A stretch of 64,000 nucleotides of DNA from Flavobacterium sp. NRK F7 (GCF_024054195.1 NZ_JAMXLB010000001.1:2529351-2593350); one strand, 5' to 3'; shown: positions 45,134-55,176, counted from the stretch's first letter. Notes: generated by a model from the letters alone, not told the origin. A program made the numbers and translations.

Positions 45134-45694
45134 TTAAATTTCTTTTGGATCGAAACTTTTTTCTGGAAATTTACCTTTAACGCCTTTATAATAGGAATGT
45201 AAAACAGTTAAATCATGAGTAATGTCTCCAGTAGGATAAAATGGTGAATGGAAAATAACTTTTTTATTTCCATAATCAAAAACACCAGGAATGATAGGCA
45301 CATTGGCTTTTAAAGCCATATAATAAAATCCAGTTCTCCACTCGTCCACTTTTTTACGGGTGCCTTCTGGAGCAATTGCCAAACGAAAAATATCTTTTTC
45401 AGAAAAAAGCTTTGCTATTGCATCAACTTTATTTTCTTTTTTGGTTCTATTCAAAGGAGCACCTCCCATCCATTTGAAAAAATAATGAAAGGGAAAAACA
45501 AAAAGTTCTTTTTTAGCTAAAAAATGAATTTCTTTATGAATGATTCCTCTGGCAAATACACCAATAATAAAATCCCACCAACTTGTATGTGGCACAGCAA
45601 TAACAATACATTTTTTTATTTCAGATGAAATGGTACCTTCTACATGCCACCCAAAAAGGGTTGTGAAAATAAATCGATATATTTTTTGCTTCAT
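45134..45694 (-). CDS. 1-acyl-sn-glycerol-3-phosphate acyltransferase-like (PlsC)
   Basis: A 186-residue membrane-associated acyltransferase. The catalytic H-x4-D is PHTSWWDFI, and the phosphate-binding motif is APEGTRKK. The length is short but within the PlsC-like range for Bacteroidota. It would transfer an acyl chain to lysophosphatidate or a related lipid. It is divergent from the methyltransferase-like gene at 45749. Confidence 0.9.
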   Translation of the reverse strand: MKQKIYRFIFTTLFGWHVEGTISSEIKKCIVIAVPHTSWWDFIIGVFARGIIHKEIHFLAKKELFVFPFHYFFKWMGGAPLNRTKKENKVDAIAKLFSEKDIFRLAIAPEGTRKKVDEWRTGFYYMALKANVPIIPGVFDYGNKKVIFHSPFYPTGDITHDLTVLHSYYKGVKGKFPEKSFDPKEI

Positions 45695-45748
45695 AGATGC
45701 TAATTTGATGTAAAATTAAAATTATATTTACAATTAGAAACTTTTTAT

Positions 45749-46414
45749 ATGATTAAACGCTTATTGAGTTATATTATCCCTATCAAAATTTATGAAAAAC
45801 CCTCTAAAATTAGTAAGTCCTTAGAAGTATCATGGAATAATGGAAAATTGGTTTTAGATTCTAAAAACACCAATTATTCTTATGGAAGTTTACAAAAAGT
45901 ACTTCGTAAAGGCTTGATAGCTATTGGTTTTGACACCATAAAACCAATGCAAGAAATACTTGTTTTAGGTGTGGCTGGAGGAAGTGTAATTCGAACTTTA
46001 GTAGACGAAATTAAATTTGAAGGAAATATTACAGGTATTGAAATTGACGAAAATAGCATTGAAATTGCCCATCAATATTTTGGTTTGAACCAAATAAAAA
46101 ATTATAAAACTATAATCTCTGATGCCAAAGAATTTGTAAAAAAAACAGAAAGAAAATACGATTTAATCATTATCGATATTTTTGAAGATACAACGATGCC
46201 TTTATTTTTGTTTAAAAAAGAATTTGTTGAACATTGTAAACAATTACTTCAAAAAAATGGATTTATTTTATTTAATACCATGATTTTAAACGAAAAACAA
46301 ATTGATAGAAATAATGTTTTTATTCGTCAATTTGATAATGAAAAATACTACTGTAAAACCTTTTCCAATGTAGAATACTATAATCAGTTAATTATTATTG
46401 AAAAAAGAATTTAG
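45749..46414 (+). CDS. Spermidine synthase-like Rossmann methyltransferase-fold protein
   Basis: A 221-residue protein with the SAM-binding fold of spermidine synthases: LVLGVAGGSVIRTLVDE (glycine loop), ITGIEIDENSIEIA, and YDLIIIDIFEDTTMPLFLF, where the Asp-Ile-Phe motif replaces the catalytic D-x-x-D of true spermidine synthases. Without tools I cannot decide between polyamine aminopropyl transfer and methylation. The stop overlaps by 4 bp with the convergent gene at 46411. Confidence 0.78.
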   Translation: MIKRLLSYIIPIKIYEKPSKISKSLEVSWNNGKLVLDSKNTNYSYGSLQKVLRKGLIAIGFDTIKPMQEILVLGVAGGSVIRTLVDEIKFEGNITGIEIDENSIEIAHQYFGLNQIKNYKTIISDAKEFVKKTERKYDLIIIDIFEDTTMPLFLFKKEFVEHCKQLLQKNGFILFNTMILNEKQIDRNNVFIRQFDNEKYYCKTFSNVEYYNQLIIIEKRI

Positions 46415-46860
46415 TCTTTTATAAATCTATAAATCAAAAGTCCAACACCTAAATATCTCAGTGTTTCACCTATTGTAGAGGCTAAATTTTTAACAAATTG
46501 ACCCGCTTCATAATCATAAAAACTGTTCCAATTATCATGATAATTTTCAATAATAAAATCAAAAATATAATAGGTATAAAAAAATTGAATTATTTGTATT
46601 ACAATAAAAACTATGATCCAATTCCTTGCCAATAGAATATAATTTAAATCTTTCCTAGTTTTCAGAATATTTAAAAATAAATAAAAACCTATAAGAAATA
46701 TAAAATTATAAAAAAGTTCGTAGGACAAATGAATGTATGGAAATTTTATATTCGTAATAATAAAAAAATCTACTAAGATGATTCGAATTGTATAGGCTAT
46801 ACTTATAATTCCAAGCCAACTAGCGATACCCAATCCAATTAATGAAAATTCTTTCTTCAT
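46411..46860 (-). CDS. Unknown four-helix membrane protein
   Basis: A 149-residue protein with about four transmembrane helices (residues about 8-32, 45-62, 76-100 and 130-146). I do not recognise a family. The start overlaps the stop region of kdsB by 4 bp, so it is probably co-translated with it. The lack of charged motifs gives no function. Confidence 0.65.
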   Translation of the reverse strand: MKKEFSLIGLGIASWLGIISIAYTIRIILVDFFIITNIKFPYIHLSYELFYNFIFLIGFYLFLNILKTRKDLNYILLARNWIIVFIVIQIIQFFYTYYIFDFIIENYHDNWNSFYDYEAGQFVKNLASTIGETLRYLGVGLLIYRFIKD

Positions 46861-47594
46861 TTTTTATCCGCTACTATAATTCTCGCCTTTTCCAAATCTT
46901 CAGCTGTATCTATTCCAATGCTAGCATGTGCAGTTTCTACCATTTTGATTCGTTTTCCATATTCTAGGTAACGTAATTGCTCTAATTTTTCAGAAGCTTC
47001 TAAAGATAACATTGGCAAACGATAAAAATCGAGTAACGCTTCTTTTCTAAATGCGTAAATCCCAATGTGTTTCATATAGCGAACCCCAACATTCATTTCC
47101 CTTGGATAGGGAATTACCGAACGAGAAAAATACAAGGCAAATCCATTTTGATCGGTAATTACTTTTACATTATTTGGATTTTCAATGTCTTCTTTTTGAT
47201 GTATTTCAAACATTAAAGAAGCTAAATCTACCGTCTTATTTGTGTCATTTTTAAATACTTCGATCACTTTTTTTAGTGGTTCAGCATCTATAAAAGGTTC
47301 GTCTCCTTGCACATTAATTACGATATCTACCTCCATATTTTCAACCGCTTCTGCAATTCTATCGCTTCCGCTTTCGTGTTCTTTAACACTCATAATGGCC
47401 TTTCCATTATTTATAACTATCTCATTATGAATTAATTCTGAATCTGTTACTACAAACACATCATCAAACAATCCAGTAGCCAACGCGGCTTCATACGTTC
47501 TAAGAATGACCGTTTTTCCACCTAAATCTTGCATTAATTTAGCAGGAAAACGAGTGGATGCGTAACGGGCAGGGATAACAGCTATTATTTTCAT
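46857..47594 (-). CDS. kdsB: 3-deoxy-manno-octulosonate cytidylyltransferase
   Basis: Activates Kdo as CMP-Kdo for LPS inner-core synthesis. The 245-residue protein has the signature opening [19 protein letters not shown] and [15 protein letters not shown], which binds CTP and Mg2+, and [13 protein letters not shown]. It overlaps the following membrane gene by 4 bp. Consistent with the many lipid A genes of this window, although it is not contiguous with them. Confidence 0.97.
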   Translation of the reverse strand: MKIIAVIPARYASTRFPAKLMQDLGGKTVILRTYEAALATGLFDDVFVVTDSELIHNEIVINNGKAIMSVKEHESGSDRIAEAVENMEVDIVINVQGDEPFIDAEPLKKVIEVFKNDTNKTVDLASLMFEIHQKEDIENPNNVKVITDQNGFALYFSRSVIPYPREMNVGVRYMKHIGIYAFRKEALLDFYRLPMLSLEASEKLEQLRYLEYGKRIKMVETAHASIGIDTAEDLEKARIIVADKK

Positions 47595-47664
47595 ATACTA
47601 TATAATATGTATGTGTAGGTCAAAAATACAGTTTAATTTGGATAACCAAATATTTAATTTGGAG

Positions 47665-49092
47665 TTAATTTTCAAAACTTTCCTCTTTAAAACCAATTAA
47701 ATATAATTTTTCTTTGGCTCTTGTAATCGCGGTGTACAACCATCTTAAATAATCTCTATCAACTCCATTTGGCAAATACGGTTGTTCTACAAAAACTGTA
47801 TTCCATTGCCCACCTTGCGATTTATGACAGGTCATCGCATACGAAAATTTAACCTGAAGCGCATTAAAATGAGGATTGTTTTTCACTTTTAAAAATTTTC
47901 GATACTGTTGCCTTTCTTCTTCATAATCTTTCATTACTTCTTGATAAAGTAAATTAGACTCTTCATAGGTTAATGAGGGTGATTCACTAGTAATGGTGTC
48001 CAATAGTAACACGGTTTCAAAAGAAGGTTGGTTCGGATAATCAATCATTCGTATGGTTACTTTGGCAAACTTAAAACCATACAATTCTTGTATAGAATTA
48101 ATTTTAAGTACTTCTATAATATCACCATTGGCTATAAAACCTGCATCTGAATTCTCTTTTAGCCAAAAATAATTGTTTTTCACCACCATTAATAAGTCAC
48201 CTGTTGATAACTCACCTTCTCTATTTAAAATTTTTGCTCTAATTTGTTGGTTGTATTGATTGGCTCTTTTGTTAGATCGCACGATAAAAGCGGTTTCTTC
48301 CGAACCGTTTTTCTCAAAAGATTGATAAATAGCATCTTCAATTTCGTAACCGTCTTGCAAACGAATAATATCTTTAAAACTTTTAAGTTGAAATTTAAAA
48401 GCATCTATAAAATGCGATTTTAATTCTTCTCTTAAAGCAGTAGCATTAAATAAAATACCAGATTTCTCAGCTTGTCGCATTACTTCATCCAATTCTATTT
48501 GATGAATTTCTTTATCAAAATGAATGCTCAGTGTATCACTATTTAAAGCGGGGCTAACTTCTAAATTTACAGGCGGTAATTGCGCTGTATCTCCAATAAA
48601 TACAAGTTTACAATTGGTGCCTTGATCTACATAAAAAATCAAATCATCTAATAAGGACCCGTTTTCATACAATTTAGATTCTTGAGAAGTATCTGAAATC
48701 ATGGAAGATTCATCAACTATAAAAATGGTATTTTTAAACTTATTTTGTTGCAACGTAAAAGATACGCCACCTGACTGACTCTTTTTAGGAAAATAAATCC
48801 GCTTATGAATGGTAAAAGCTGGCTTTTGGGAGTAATTACTAATTACTTTAGCTGCTCTTCCTGTTGGTGCTAATAAAACATATTTTTTATTGGCTTCTTT
48901 TAAATAATTAACTAAAGTAGAAATTAAGGTTGTTTTACCAGTTCCTGCATAACCTTTTAATATAAAAATTTCATTATTTTTATCATTTAAAACAAAATCA
49001 GCAATTTTTTGAAAAAAAATATCTTGTTTTAGAGTGGGTTCAAAAGGAAAATTATCGCGTAACGTTTTGTAAAACAGGGAAGATTTCATCAT
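47665..49092 (-). CDS. ATP-dependent RecD-like DNA helicase
   Basis: A 475-residue superfamily 1B helicase related to RecD2/Dda. Motifs are GYAGTGKTTLISTLV (Walker A), FIVDESSMISD (Walker B), FIGDTAQLPPV, the UvrD-like C-terminal MTCHKSQGGQWNTVFVEQ and LYTAITRAKEKLYLIG. Two tandem ATGs (49092 and 49089) are equally possible starts. It is shorter than RecD2 (about 720) and lacks its N-terminal domain, as do other flavobacterial forms. Probably 5'-3' DNA unwinding in repair. Confidence 0.93.
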   Translation of the reverse strand: MMKSSLFYKTLRDNFPFEPTLKQDIFFQKIADFVLNDKNNEIFILKGYAGTGKTTLISTLVNYLKEANKKYVLLAPTGRAAKVISNYSQKPAFTIHKRIYFPKKSQSGGVSFTLQQNKFKNTIFIVDESSMISDTSQESKLYENGSLLDDLIFYVDQGTNCKLVFIGDTAQLPPVNLEVSPALNSDTLSIHFDKEIHQIELDEVMRQAEKSGILFNATALREELKSHFIDAFKFQLKSFKDIIRLQDGYEIEDAIYQSFEKNGSEETAFIVRSNKRANQYNQQIRAKILNREGELSTGDLLMVVKNNYFWLKENSDAGFIANGDIIEVLKINSIQELYGFKFAKVTIRMIDYPNQPSFETVLLLDTITSESPSLTYEESNLLYQEVMKDYEEERQQYRKFLKVKNNPHFNALQVKFSYAMTCHKSQGGQWNTVFVEQPYLPNGVDRDYLRWLYTAITRAKEKLYLIGFKEESFEN

Positions 49093-49152
49093 TTCTTAAT
49101 ATTGGCTTGTAGAATTTTTCAAATATACTGATGATTTTTTTAAGAAATTCTT

Positions 49153-49180
49153 TTGAGAAGAAAAAAAAATTGTAGATTTG
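49153..49180 (+). promoter_or_regulatory. Consensus promoter of the 49211-51346 operon
   Basis: TTG (49153-49155), a 17-bp spacer and TAGATTTG (49173-49180) match the flavobacterial promoter, 30 bp before the ATG at 49211. Confidence 0.75.
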
Positions 49181-49210
49181 CGTACCATATAACTAAAAAA
49201 TTAAATATAA

Positions 49211-49969
49211 ATGTTACTAATCATTTCCGTAATTCTGACATGCCTTGTAGCACTAGGCTTAGTTAAGTTGATTGATAAATTTCTGCCAAGTGGTGCTCGT
49301 CCAGTAGTTTCTATACTACTTTGGGTTGCTACTTTTTTCTTAGCGTACCTTATTTATGAATCTGTAATGAAGCCTATTCGTTTTGATGAAGCAAAAAACG
49401 AGCGTTATAAAGTTGCTGTTCAAACTTTAATTGATCTTAAAAAAGCACAATTAGGGTACAAAAAAGTAAATGGTGAATATGCTGATTCATTTGATAAATT
49501 AGTAGCTTTTATTGATAATGGTACATTTGATATCATCACTAGAAAAGATACCACTATTATTGACCGTAAGAAAAACAAAGCCTTTAACTTAACAGTTAAT
49601 GAAAGAGGTGAAGGTGGTTTCTTTAAAGATACTGTAATTATCAACAAAATCGGAACTGTTTCTGTTAAAGATTCTTTATTTAGCGGAAATGACCGTTACA
49701 AACGTTTAAATTCGGTTAAATTTAATGAGATTGAAGTTCCTGTTGAAATGAAAACTGGTTTTGTATACAGAAACGAAACAAAACTTCCTGTTTTAGAAGC
49801 TACTATCGATAAAAATGCATTATTAGCTGACTTAGATCAAGATTTGTTAGCTCAAGAAAATAAAGTTGAAGATATTAACGAAATTAACGGAGATAAAATT
49901 ATCCTAGGTTCTTTAGTGGATGTAACACTATCTGGAAACTGGCCAAAAAGATATGGTAATAACGACTAA
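49211..49969 (+). CDS. Conserved membrane-anchored protein upstream of rsmD
   Basis: A 252-residue protein with two N-terminal transmembrane helices (about 2-20 and 32-50) and a large periplasmic domain rich in beta strands and charge (DKNALLADLDQDLLAQENK). I cannot name a family. In Flavobacteriaceae a similar gene commonly precedes a DUF3822 gene and rsmD, and that arrangement is present here: it overlaps the next gene by 17 bp. Any link to envelope or ribosome function is inference. Confidence 0.7.
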   Translation: MLLIISVILTCLVALGLVKLIDKFLPSGARPVVSILLWVATFFLAYLIYESVMKPIRFDEAKNERYKVAVQTLIDLKKAQLGYKKVNGEYADSFDKLVAFIDNGTFDIITRKDTTIIDRKKNKAFNLTVNERGEGGFFKDTVIINKIGTVSVKDSLFSGNDRYKRLNSVKFNEIEVPVEMKTGFVYRNETKLPVLEATIDKNALLADLDQDLLAQENKVEDINEINGDKIILGSLVDVTLSGNWPKRYGNND

Positions 49970-50765
49970 CGATATTACAACCAAAAATTATAAAAAGTTG
50001 TCCATTCAGGTCTCTCTGAGTGGACTTTCTTTTTGTGTCTTTGATTTAATCACAAAAAAGGTAATCACTTATCAGAATGTGGATTACATTAAAAGTAATG
50101 TAATCGAAGAACAATTATGGAAAGTTTTTACGGATTATACCATACTTTCCAACGCTTATGATGAAATTGTGGTCTTACACGATAATAGTTTAAATACATT
50201 GGTTCCAGATGTATTATTTGATACTAATTTCATGGGAAGCTATTTACAATATAATGTAAAAGTCTTTGATACAGACTTTTTTACATTTGATAAAATTGAA
50301 AACTACGATATTTCGAATGTATATGTTCCGTATGTAAATATTAACAATTTCTTATTAGACCAATACCATTCTTTTGACTATAAAAACGTAAATTCGATAT
50401 TAGTAAAGAAAATTTTAGATCATTCTATTGGAAATCAAGAGAAAGAAGTATTTGTTCATATACAAAAAGGACATTTTGAAATTGTAGTGGTTAAAAACCA
50501 ACAATTATTGCTTTTTAATTCTTTTGAATATATTACACCAGAAGATTTTATCTATTATATTCTTTTTACTTACGAACAATTACAAATAAGTCCTGAAGCT
50601 ACCCCAATCTTTCTATTAGGATCAATTGAACAAACAGATGATTATTTTAAAATGGCTTATAAATTTATAAGAAACTGTAGTTTATTCGACACTACTAAAT
50701 GGACCAGCATTTATGATCAAACTGCAAGCGAAATTCGTACTAATTTCATACTTTTTAATTCATGA
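49953..50765 (+). CDS. DUF3822 family protein
   Basis: A 270-residue cytoplasmic protein of the DUF3822 family, which has an actin-like/RNase H-fold appearance without known activity. The opening VSLSGLSFCVFDLITKKVITY and YNVKVFDTDFFTFDKIEN are typical. The gene overlaps the preceding gene (17 bp) and the following rsmD by the ATGA arrangement. The co-transcription with rsmD suggests a role near ribosome or translation, but this is only inference. Confidence 0.82.
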   Translation: MVITTNDITTKNYKKLSIQVSLSGLSFCVFDLITKKVITYQNVDYIKSNVIEEQLWKVFTDYTILSNAYDEIVVLHDNSLNTLVPDVLFDTNFMGSYLQYNVKVFDTDFFTFDKIENYDISNVYVPYVNINNFLLDQYHSFDYKNVNSILVKKILDHSIGNQEKEVFVHIQKGHFEIVVVKNQQLLLFNSFEYITPEDFIYYILFTYEQLQISPEATPIFLLGSIEQTDDYFKMAYKFIRNCSLFDTTKWTSIYDQTASEIRTNFILFNS

Positions 50766-51346
50766 GAATAATTTCAGGAAAACATAAAGGAAAAAGAATC
50801 CAAGCTCCTAAAAAATTACCAGTTAGGCCTACTACAGATATGGCTAAAGAAGCTTTATTTAATATCTTGAATAATTATTTTAACTTTAGTGGTTTAAAAA
50901 TTCTAGAATTATTTGCTGGTACTGGTAATATTGGTTATGAATTTGCATCAAGAGGTAGTAATGCGGTAGTTGCTGTAGATGCAGATATGGGTTGTGTTGC
51001 TTTTATTAAAAAAACTGCAGCTGAATTAGACTTGGATATTTCAGCAATTAAATCGGATACTTTCAAGTATTTGGAAAGATGTAATATAAGTTATGACATT
51101 ATTTTTGCAGATCCTCCATACGATTTATCACAAGAAGATTTTGAAAAAATTGCTTTACAAATATTTGAAAATAAAATATTAGATGAAGAAGGCATGCTTA
51201 TAATTGAACATTCTAAACATACCAAATTAGATCATCTAATTAATTTTTCTTTTTCTAAAAATTACGGTGGTACCGTTTTTTCTTTTTTTGAATTTGATTT
51301 TGACGAAGAGGAAATTGAAAAAGAAGAAAGCGAAGAAGATTTTTAA
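50762..51346 (+). CDS. rsmD: 16S rRNA (guanine966-N2)-methyltransferase RsmD-like
   Basis: SAM-dependent methyltransferase that modifies G966 of 16S rRNA. The 194-residue protein has the family start MRIISGKHKGKRIQAPK and PVRPTTDMAKEALFNIL, the SAM loop ELFAGTGNIGYEFASRG, and the catalytic DPPYDL. An acidic tail (EEEIEKEESEEDF) extends it slightly beyond the E. coli enzyme. It ends the operon; its stop lies next to the end of the convergent small gene at 51347. Confidence 0.95.
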   Translation: MRIISGKHKGKRIQAPKKLPVRPTTDMAKEALFNILNNYFNFSGLKILELFAGTGNIGYEFASRGSNAVVAVDADMGCVAFIKKTAAELDLDISAIKSDTFKYLERCNISYDIIFADPPYDLSQEDFEKIALQIFENKILDEEGMLIIEHSKHTKLDHLINFSFSKNYGGTVFSFFEFDFDEEEIEKEESEEDF

Positions 51347-51541
51347 TTACTTAAACTCTTTTACCATTTTTAAAATAGTTTCAATTCCTTTTTGTGTTTC
51401 ATCTTCATCATCATAATAGAATTTGTCATAACTATTATCTAATTTTTCTTCTATAAATAAAGCAATACTTTCCAGAATTGCTTCATCATCAATGGAGAGA
51501 ATGCGCTTGATAACGTCAATTTTTAAATTTTCAGTTTTCAT
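51347..51541 (-). CDS. Small acidic unknown protein, antitoxin-like
   Basis: A 64-residue acidic protein. The helical start MKTENLKIDVIKRILSIDDEAILESIALFIEEKL resembles the small antitoxin-like proteins of Bacteroidota that precede RelE/ParE toxins, but no toxin gene is present next to it. It may be a remnant or solitary antitoxin. The gene ends where the convergent rsmD stops. Confidence 0.6.
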   Translation of the reverse strand: MKTENLKIDVIKRILSIDDEAILESIALFIEEKLDNSYDKFYYDDEDETQKGIETILKMVKEFK

Positions 51542-51700
51542 AAGATTTATTTTTTTATAGTTTACTTACCACTTATCTAAAAAGAAACGCTTTCTATATA
51601 AGTGTTCTATAAATTTAATTAAAAAAAATATTTTAAATCCATGAAAATCGGTTATTTAACGTATAAATAACATTTTTAAGAAGTCGTAAAGTTTAGAAAA

Positions 51701-52011
51701 AAGCAGACCTATAAGCCGGATTCTGTCTCCCTAAGGAGCCTTATCATTTATCTAGACTAAACATTACTGTTTAGCTCAAGCTGCCTACCCTTCAACATCG
51801 AACGAGTAGCTCTTATCTAACCGAAGTTAGAGTTGTTGATATACTTGGCATTTCACCGCATAGAGTTTACCTGGTTTCACTACAGCATTATCTGTACATA
51901 CTTTCTGTTGCACTTGTCCTCACCTCTCGGTGGATGGGCGTTACCCATTATGCTACTCTTTGGTGTCCGGACTTTCCTCTCCTAAAATTAGGAACGATAA
52001 GGCGGTCTGCG
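51701..52011 (-). ncRNA. rnpB: RNase P RNA
   Basis: The RNA component of RNase P, transcribed from the minus strand. The 5' and 3' ends pair as helix P1: minus-strand GCAGACC from 52004-52010 with GGTCTGC from 51703-51709. The conserved GAGGAAAGTCCGGAC segment (P4 strand and CR-I) is at about 51965-51982 and the 3' P4/CR-V strand AGAATCCGGCTTA is at 51711-51724. The length of about 310 nt is right for Bacteroidota. Ends are estimated from P1 and the upstream promoter box. Confidence 0.95.
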
Positions 52012-52014
52012 GTG

Positions 52015-52022
52015 CAAACTTA
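52015..52022 (-). promoter_or_regulatory. TAnnTTTG -7 box for rnpB
   Basis: The minus strand reads TAAGTTTG just upstream of the first P1 base of rnpB. Confidence 0.6.
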
Positions 52023-52133
52023 CAATAATTTTAATTCTGAAAATAATAAAATCTTTCCTACTTTAACATTACTTTAAAAGTTATTGGGCTTAAAATTGAT
52101 AACTTTATGAAAACTATAAAAAAAACAAACGCT

Positions 52134-52427
52134 ATGTCAGAAAGATATCATTACGCTTCCGTATCAGAAGCATTAGAATTATTGAAAGAAAAAGGATACG
52201 ACTATGATTACAATATCAATGAACAAGAAATTGAACGAAATCCAGATCATTTCGAAATTCATCACGTCTATCGTTACGAAGGAAATACCAATCCTGATGA
52301 TGAATCTTGGGTGTATGGAATTCAATCAAAAGATGGCAAAAAAGGAGTATTTGTAAACGGTGCTTCTTCCGATTCTTCGGTTGAAGTAATTAAATTTTTG
52401 CATCAATTGTCTATAAAAGGGCAATAA
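52134..52427 (+). CDS. Small conserved Flavobacteria protein of unknown function
   Basis: A 97-residue cytoplasmic protein. It begins [21 protein letters not shown] and continues [22 protein letters not shown]. Close relatives are often labelled phosphoribosylpyrophosphate synthetase, but it is far too short and shows no PRPP motif. An ATG nine codons upstream (52107) is in frame, but the TAACTTTA box at 52100-52107 argues for the later ATG. Function unknown. Confidence 0.78.
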   Translation: MSERYHYASVSEALELLKEKGYDYDYNINEQEIERNPDHFEIHHVYRYEGNTNPDDESWVYGIQSKDGKKGVFVNGASSDSSVEVIKFLHQLSIKGQ

Positions 52428-52432
52428 TAAAT

Positions 52433-52462
52433 AAAAAAGTGAGCTTAAAAGCTCACTTTTTT
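52433..52462. terminator. Bidirectional terminator
   Basis: AAAAAAGTGAGCTT and AAGCTCACTTTTTT form a perfect stem with an AA loop between the convergent small gene and the c-haem lipoprotein gene. Confidence 0.88.
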
Positions 52463-52473
52463 ATTTAAAGTTA

Positions 52474-54048
52474 TTATTTACTTGGTATTAAAGGTCTTGG
52501 TATTTTTTCATCCCAATGTGCTCTTTGCGACAACAACCAACTAAAATCTCCTGATAATTGATCACCTGTCTTAAATTTTCCATTTTCAATTTTATTGTAA
52601 ATTCCTGCACTGGAATGGCAACCCATACAACTTTCAGTTCCAAATATAGTAATGTCACTAGCTGGATTGGCTTCCATTAAATTAGAAGCAGACTGATTTC
52701 CGCCTTGAAAAAAGGTTTCCATTGTAATGTTTGTTAGTAAGGCAATATTAGGTTCGCCACCTGGTTTATTCGTTACTGATGCTGGCAATCTATACCCGTC
52801 TTCCGTATGTGAACTAGGAGGTACATTTTGATTTAAAGGATATTGTGTATCGATAAGTTGGTAATACTGAAACACACTATTAATTGATTTAAAATACTTT
52901 TGAACTCTCTGATTGATTTGTTGCACACGCATTGGAATATCAACCATTCTTTTGGCTTGCGTTTTCATTATATCACTATTGGCAAAATACCTATCGGTAG
53001 TATCTCCAGAAATTGTCCAATAATCACCATGATTACCTGTATGATGCGTATAAGTAGTACCTCCACTAGTAACATCTACATTCACTGGGCAAATTTCACA
53101 CTCTGGATTGGTCAAAGAGGGATGAATAACTGATCTTTTACCTTCTTTTTCAACCACATTTTGATCTAAATTATCGATGTGTTCAAAAGTAGACCAAACC
53201 CATTGTTTGCCTGTTGGTGTTTTTTGACTGATGTGAAACCCTATCATTCCTAATTCTTTCTTCGCTAAGATGCCATTTTCATCAATAACATAACCAAAAT
53301 TTCTATAGTAGCGCTCTTTATGATCGCTGTCAGTTAATATTTTCCAAGCAAACTTAATTTCAACCGCTCCAAGCTTTGTTGTTGCATAATCACCCGCTGG
53401 AAAATTAGCAATCGCCCCATTTTTTGAAAAATCAATTTGACCATTGATATTGTATAATTTATTAGTAACCAAATAATCAAATTCTTCTTTGTTCATTAAA
53501 ACTTCATAATACACTACATTCCCATTTTGATCAAACAGCTGCCCCGCAAAGGCTTGATCGGTTTCATCAGCAACGTTTTTAGAGTGTATTCTTTTTGTTG
53601 GTGTTTCAGAAGATAAAAAGACGCGTACTGTATTTTCTTCTAACATGGTCGGACTTAAATTATAACCTGCTTTTACTCTCGGACTTTCCCAAGGTGCTGG
53701 TACACCTCCGTCTTTTCGATACACTTGAGCCGCTTCTTTCCAACCTAACCAAGTAGATTCTCCATCATCTGTGAAATTTGGCATTGGTTTACCTTCTTTG
53801 TCTCTAGGCCAAAAAATGGCGACCATGGCTTTCCAACTGAATTCATTAAAGGCTTCGTTCAATTGGTAAATATTACCTTCTTTTTTTAGTTTATCTTGCA
53901 ATTCTGGATTTACATCTACTGGAATGGAGGCAGATAATTCAAATGGTTGCTCTATTTTTTCATAATGATCTCCTTTTTTATCACAGGAGAAGAAAAAACT
54001 TACCATACCTAAGAGAGCAATCTTAGCTACTAATTTTTGTTGTTTCAT
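52474..54048 (-). CDS. c-type haem lipoprotein of the CTQ/tyrosinase cluster
   Basis: A 524-residue lipoprotein (signal ending SFFFSC, Cys22). One haem c site is near the C-terminus: CMGCH (474-478) in ESCMGCHSSAG. The rest is a large uncharacterised domain with SWLGWKEAAQVYRKDG and WVWSTFEHIDNL. Such proteins are often found in bacterial gene sets with LodA-like oxidases. It may accept electrons from the oxidase, but the fold and role are not established. It is the last gene of the minus-strand cluster, 22 bp after the LodB-type gene. Confidence 0.78.
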   Translation of the reverse strand: MKQQKLVAKIALLGMVSFFFSCDKKGDHYEKIEQPFELSASIPVDVNPELQDKLKKEGNIYQLNEAFNEFSWKAMVAIFWPRDKEGKPMPNFTDDGESTWLGWKEAAQVYRKDGGVPAPWESPRVKAGYNLSPTMLEENTVRVFLSSETPTKRIHSKNVADETDQAFAGQLFDQNGNVVYYEVLMNKEEFDYLVTNKLYNINGQIDFSKNGAIANFPAGDYATTKLGAVEIKFAWKILTDSDHKERYYRNFGYVIDENGILAKKELGMIGFHISQKTPTGKQWVWSTFEHIDNLDQNVVEKEGKRSVIHPSLTNPECEICPVNVDVTSGGTTYTHHTGNHGDYWTISGDTTDRYFANSDIMKTQAKRMVDIPMRVQQINQRVQKYFKSINSVFQYYQLIDTQYPLNQNVPPSSHTEDGYRLPASVTNKPGGEPNIALLTNITMETFFQGGNQSASNLMEANPASDITIFGTESCMGCHSSAGIYNKIENGKFKTGDQLSGDFSWLLSQRAHWDEKIPRPLIPSK

Positions 54049-54070
54049 GCTAGTTGGTTTTAGTTAAAAA

Positions 54071-55174
54071 TTATTTTTCATGTCTTCTTTTCCAAAAAAG
54101 AGTATTGGAAAAGCGCTTTTCTTGTTGGTAAAATTCATTTCTTTTCTTTTCATATAATTCAAAATCATAGGCTACTAGATTTTGATATTTTCGCAAACCA
54201 ATACGGTCTTTTTTTAAGAAATCTTGGATAGCAAAACTCGCCCATTGACTCATTACTAAGGCTTTATATATTCCCAAAGAAGAAATAGGGTCATAACTGG
54301 AAGCGGCATCACCTACTGCTAACCAACCTTCTCCTACTGATGATTTTACATATTGGGTATGAGCCGCCACTAAAAAAGGAGCAGTTGTATCCGATAATAA
54401 TGCTACTCTTGTCGCAGTTATAGCCGTTTGTTGTAGTCGTTCTTCAAAATGAGAATCGTCTTTCATTTTCAAATGGGAAGCAATATCGGAATCGGTTAGG
54501 TACCCCAAAACTAATTTCTGGTTGGGTAAAGTGGCACTATACCACCAACCATTCGCATCTGTTTCTACCACAATACCTTCTTTTATTTCGGCTCTATTCG
54601 CTTGTTTTAAATCATAAAAGCGATACACACCCACCTGTTTATCCTTTTTTATTTTTTCCGTGCCTTGTAGCGCAGAAAAAGCAGCTTTTTTACCAGTAGC
54701 ATCTACCACAAAAGAAGCGTTTAGAAGTAGTTTATCATGGTAGTGTTCACACGTCAATATCCATTGTTCGTTTTGCCAATGCGAATGGATACAACTCGTA
54801 TTCCAATACATTTCAACTCCTTTTTCTTTGGCTTGCGCTATCATAAACTGATCGAAAGCATTTCGGTCTAAATTCCACCCATAACCATAAGGAGAGAAAA
54901 TATATTCATTGGTATAAACCGTATGAGAACCCCAAACCGATGACGTTCCATAGGAAGAAGAAAAATTACAAGCTAAGAAAGCCTCCCAAATCCCTAAATT
55001 TTGAAATTGTTTTGAGGCTTGAGGCGGCAATGTTTCTCCTATTTTAAAAGGGTTTTCTAATGATGCACTACGTTCTATAATAGCAATATGCAAGTCTTTA
55101 TTGGCCTTTTTTAAAGCCAATGCGGTAGCACAACCTGCCACTCCTGCTCCTATTATGATTACATCATACTCCAT
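54071..55174 (-). CDS. LodB-type FAD-dependent oxidoreductase (CTQ maturation)
   Basis: A 367-residue flavoprotein of the FAD-dependent monooxygenase/halogenase fold. The dinucleotide motif VIIIGAGVAGCATALALKKA is at residues 5-24, and the FAD-binding GDAASSYDPISSLG is at about 290-303. In Marinomonas, LodB is needed to form the cysteine tryptophylquinone of LodA. The neighbouring LodA-like gene, with only the small gene between, makes this the best assignment; general tryptophan halogenase-like activity is the alternative. Confidence 0.85.
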   Translation of the reverse strand: MEYDVIIIGAGVAGCATALALKKANKDLHIAIIERSASLENPFKIGETLPPQASKQFQNLGIWEAFLACNFSSSYGTSSVWGSHTVYTNEYIFSPYGYGWNLDRNAFDQFMIAQAKEKGVEMYWNTSCIHSHWQNEQWILTCEHYHDKLLLNASFVVDATGKKAAFSALQGTEKIKKDKQVGVYRFYDLKQANRAEIKEGIVVETDANGWWYSATLPNQKLVLGYLTDSDIASHLKMKDDSHFEERLQQTAITATRVALLSDTTAPFLVAAHTQYVKSSVGEGWLAVGDAASSYDPISSLGIYKALVMSQWASFAIQDFLKKDRIGLRKYQNLVAYDFELYEKKRNEFYQQEKRFSNTLFWKRRHEK

Positions 55175-55176
55175 CC

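Noticed and set aside
51347..51541. Toxin-antitoxin pair
   Set aside because: The small protein is antitoxin-like, but no toxin gene is next to it: one side is rsmD and the other is rnpB.
52134..52427. Phosphoribosylpyrophosphate synthetase annotation
   Set aside because: The protein has 97 residues and no PRPP-binding motif.
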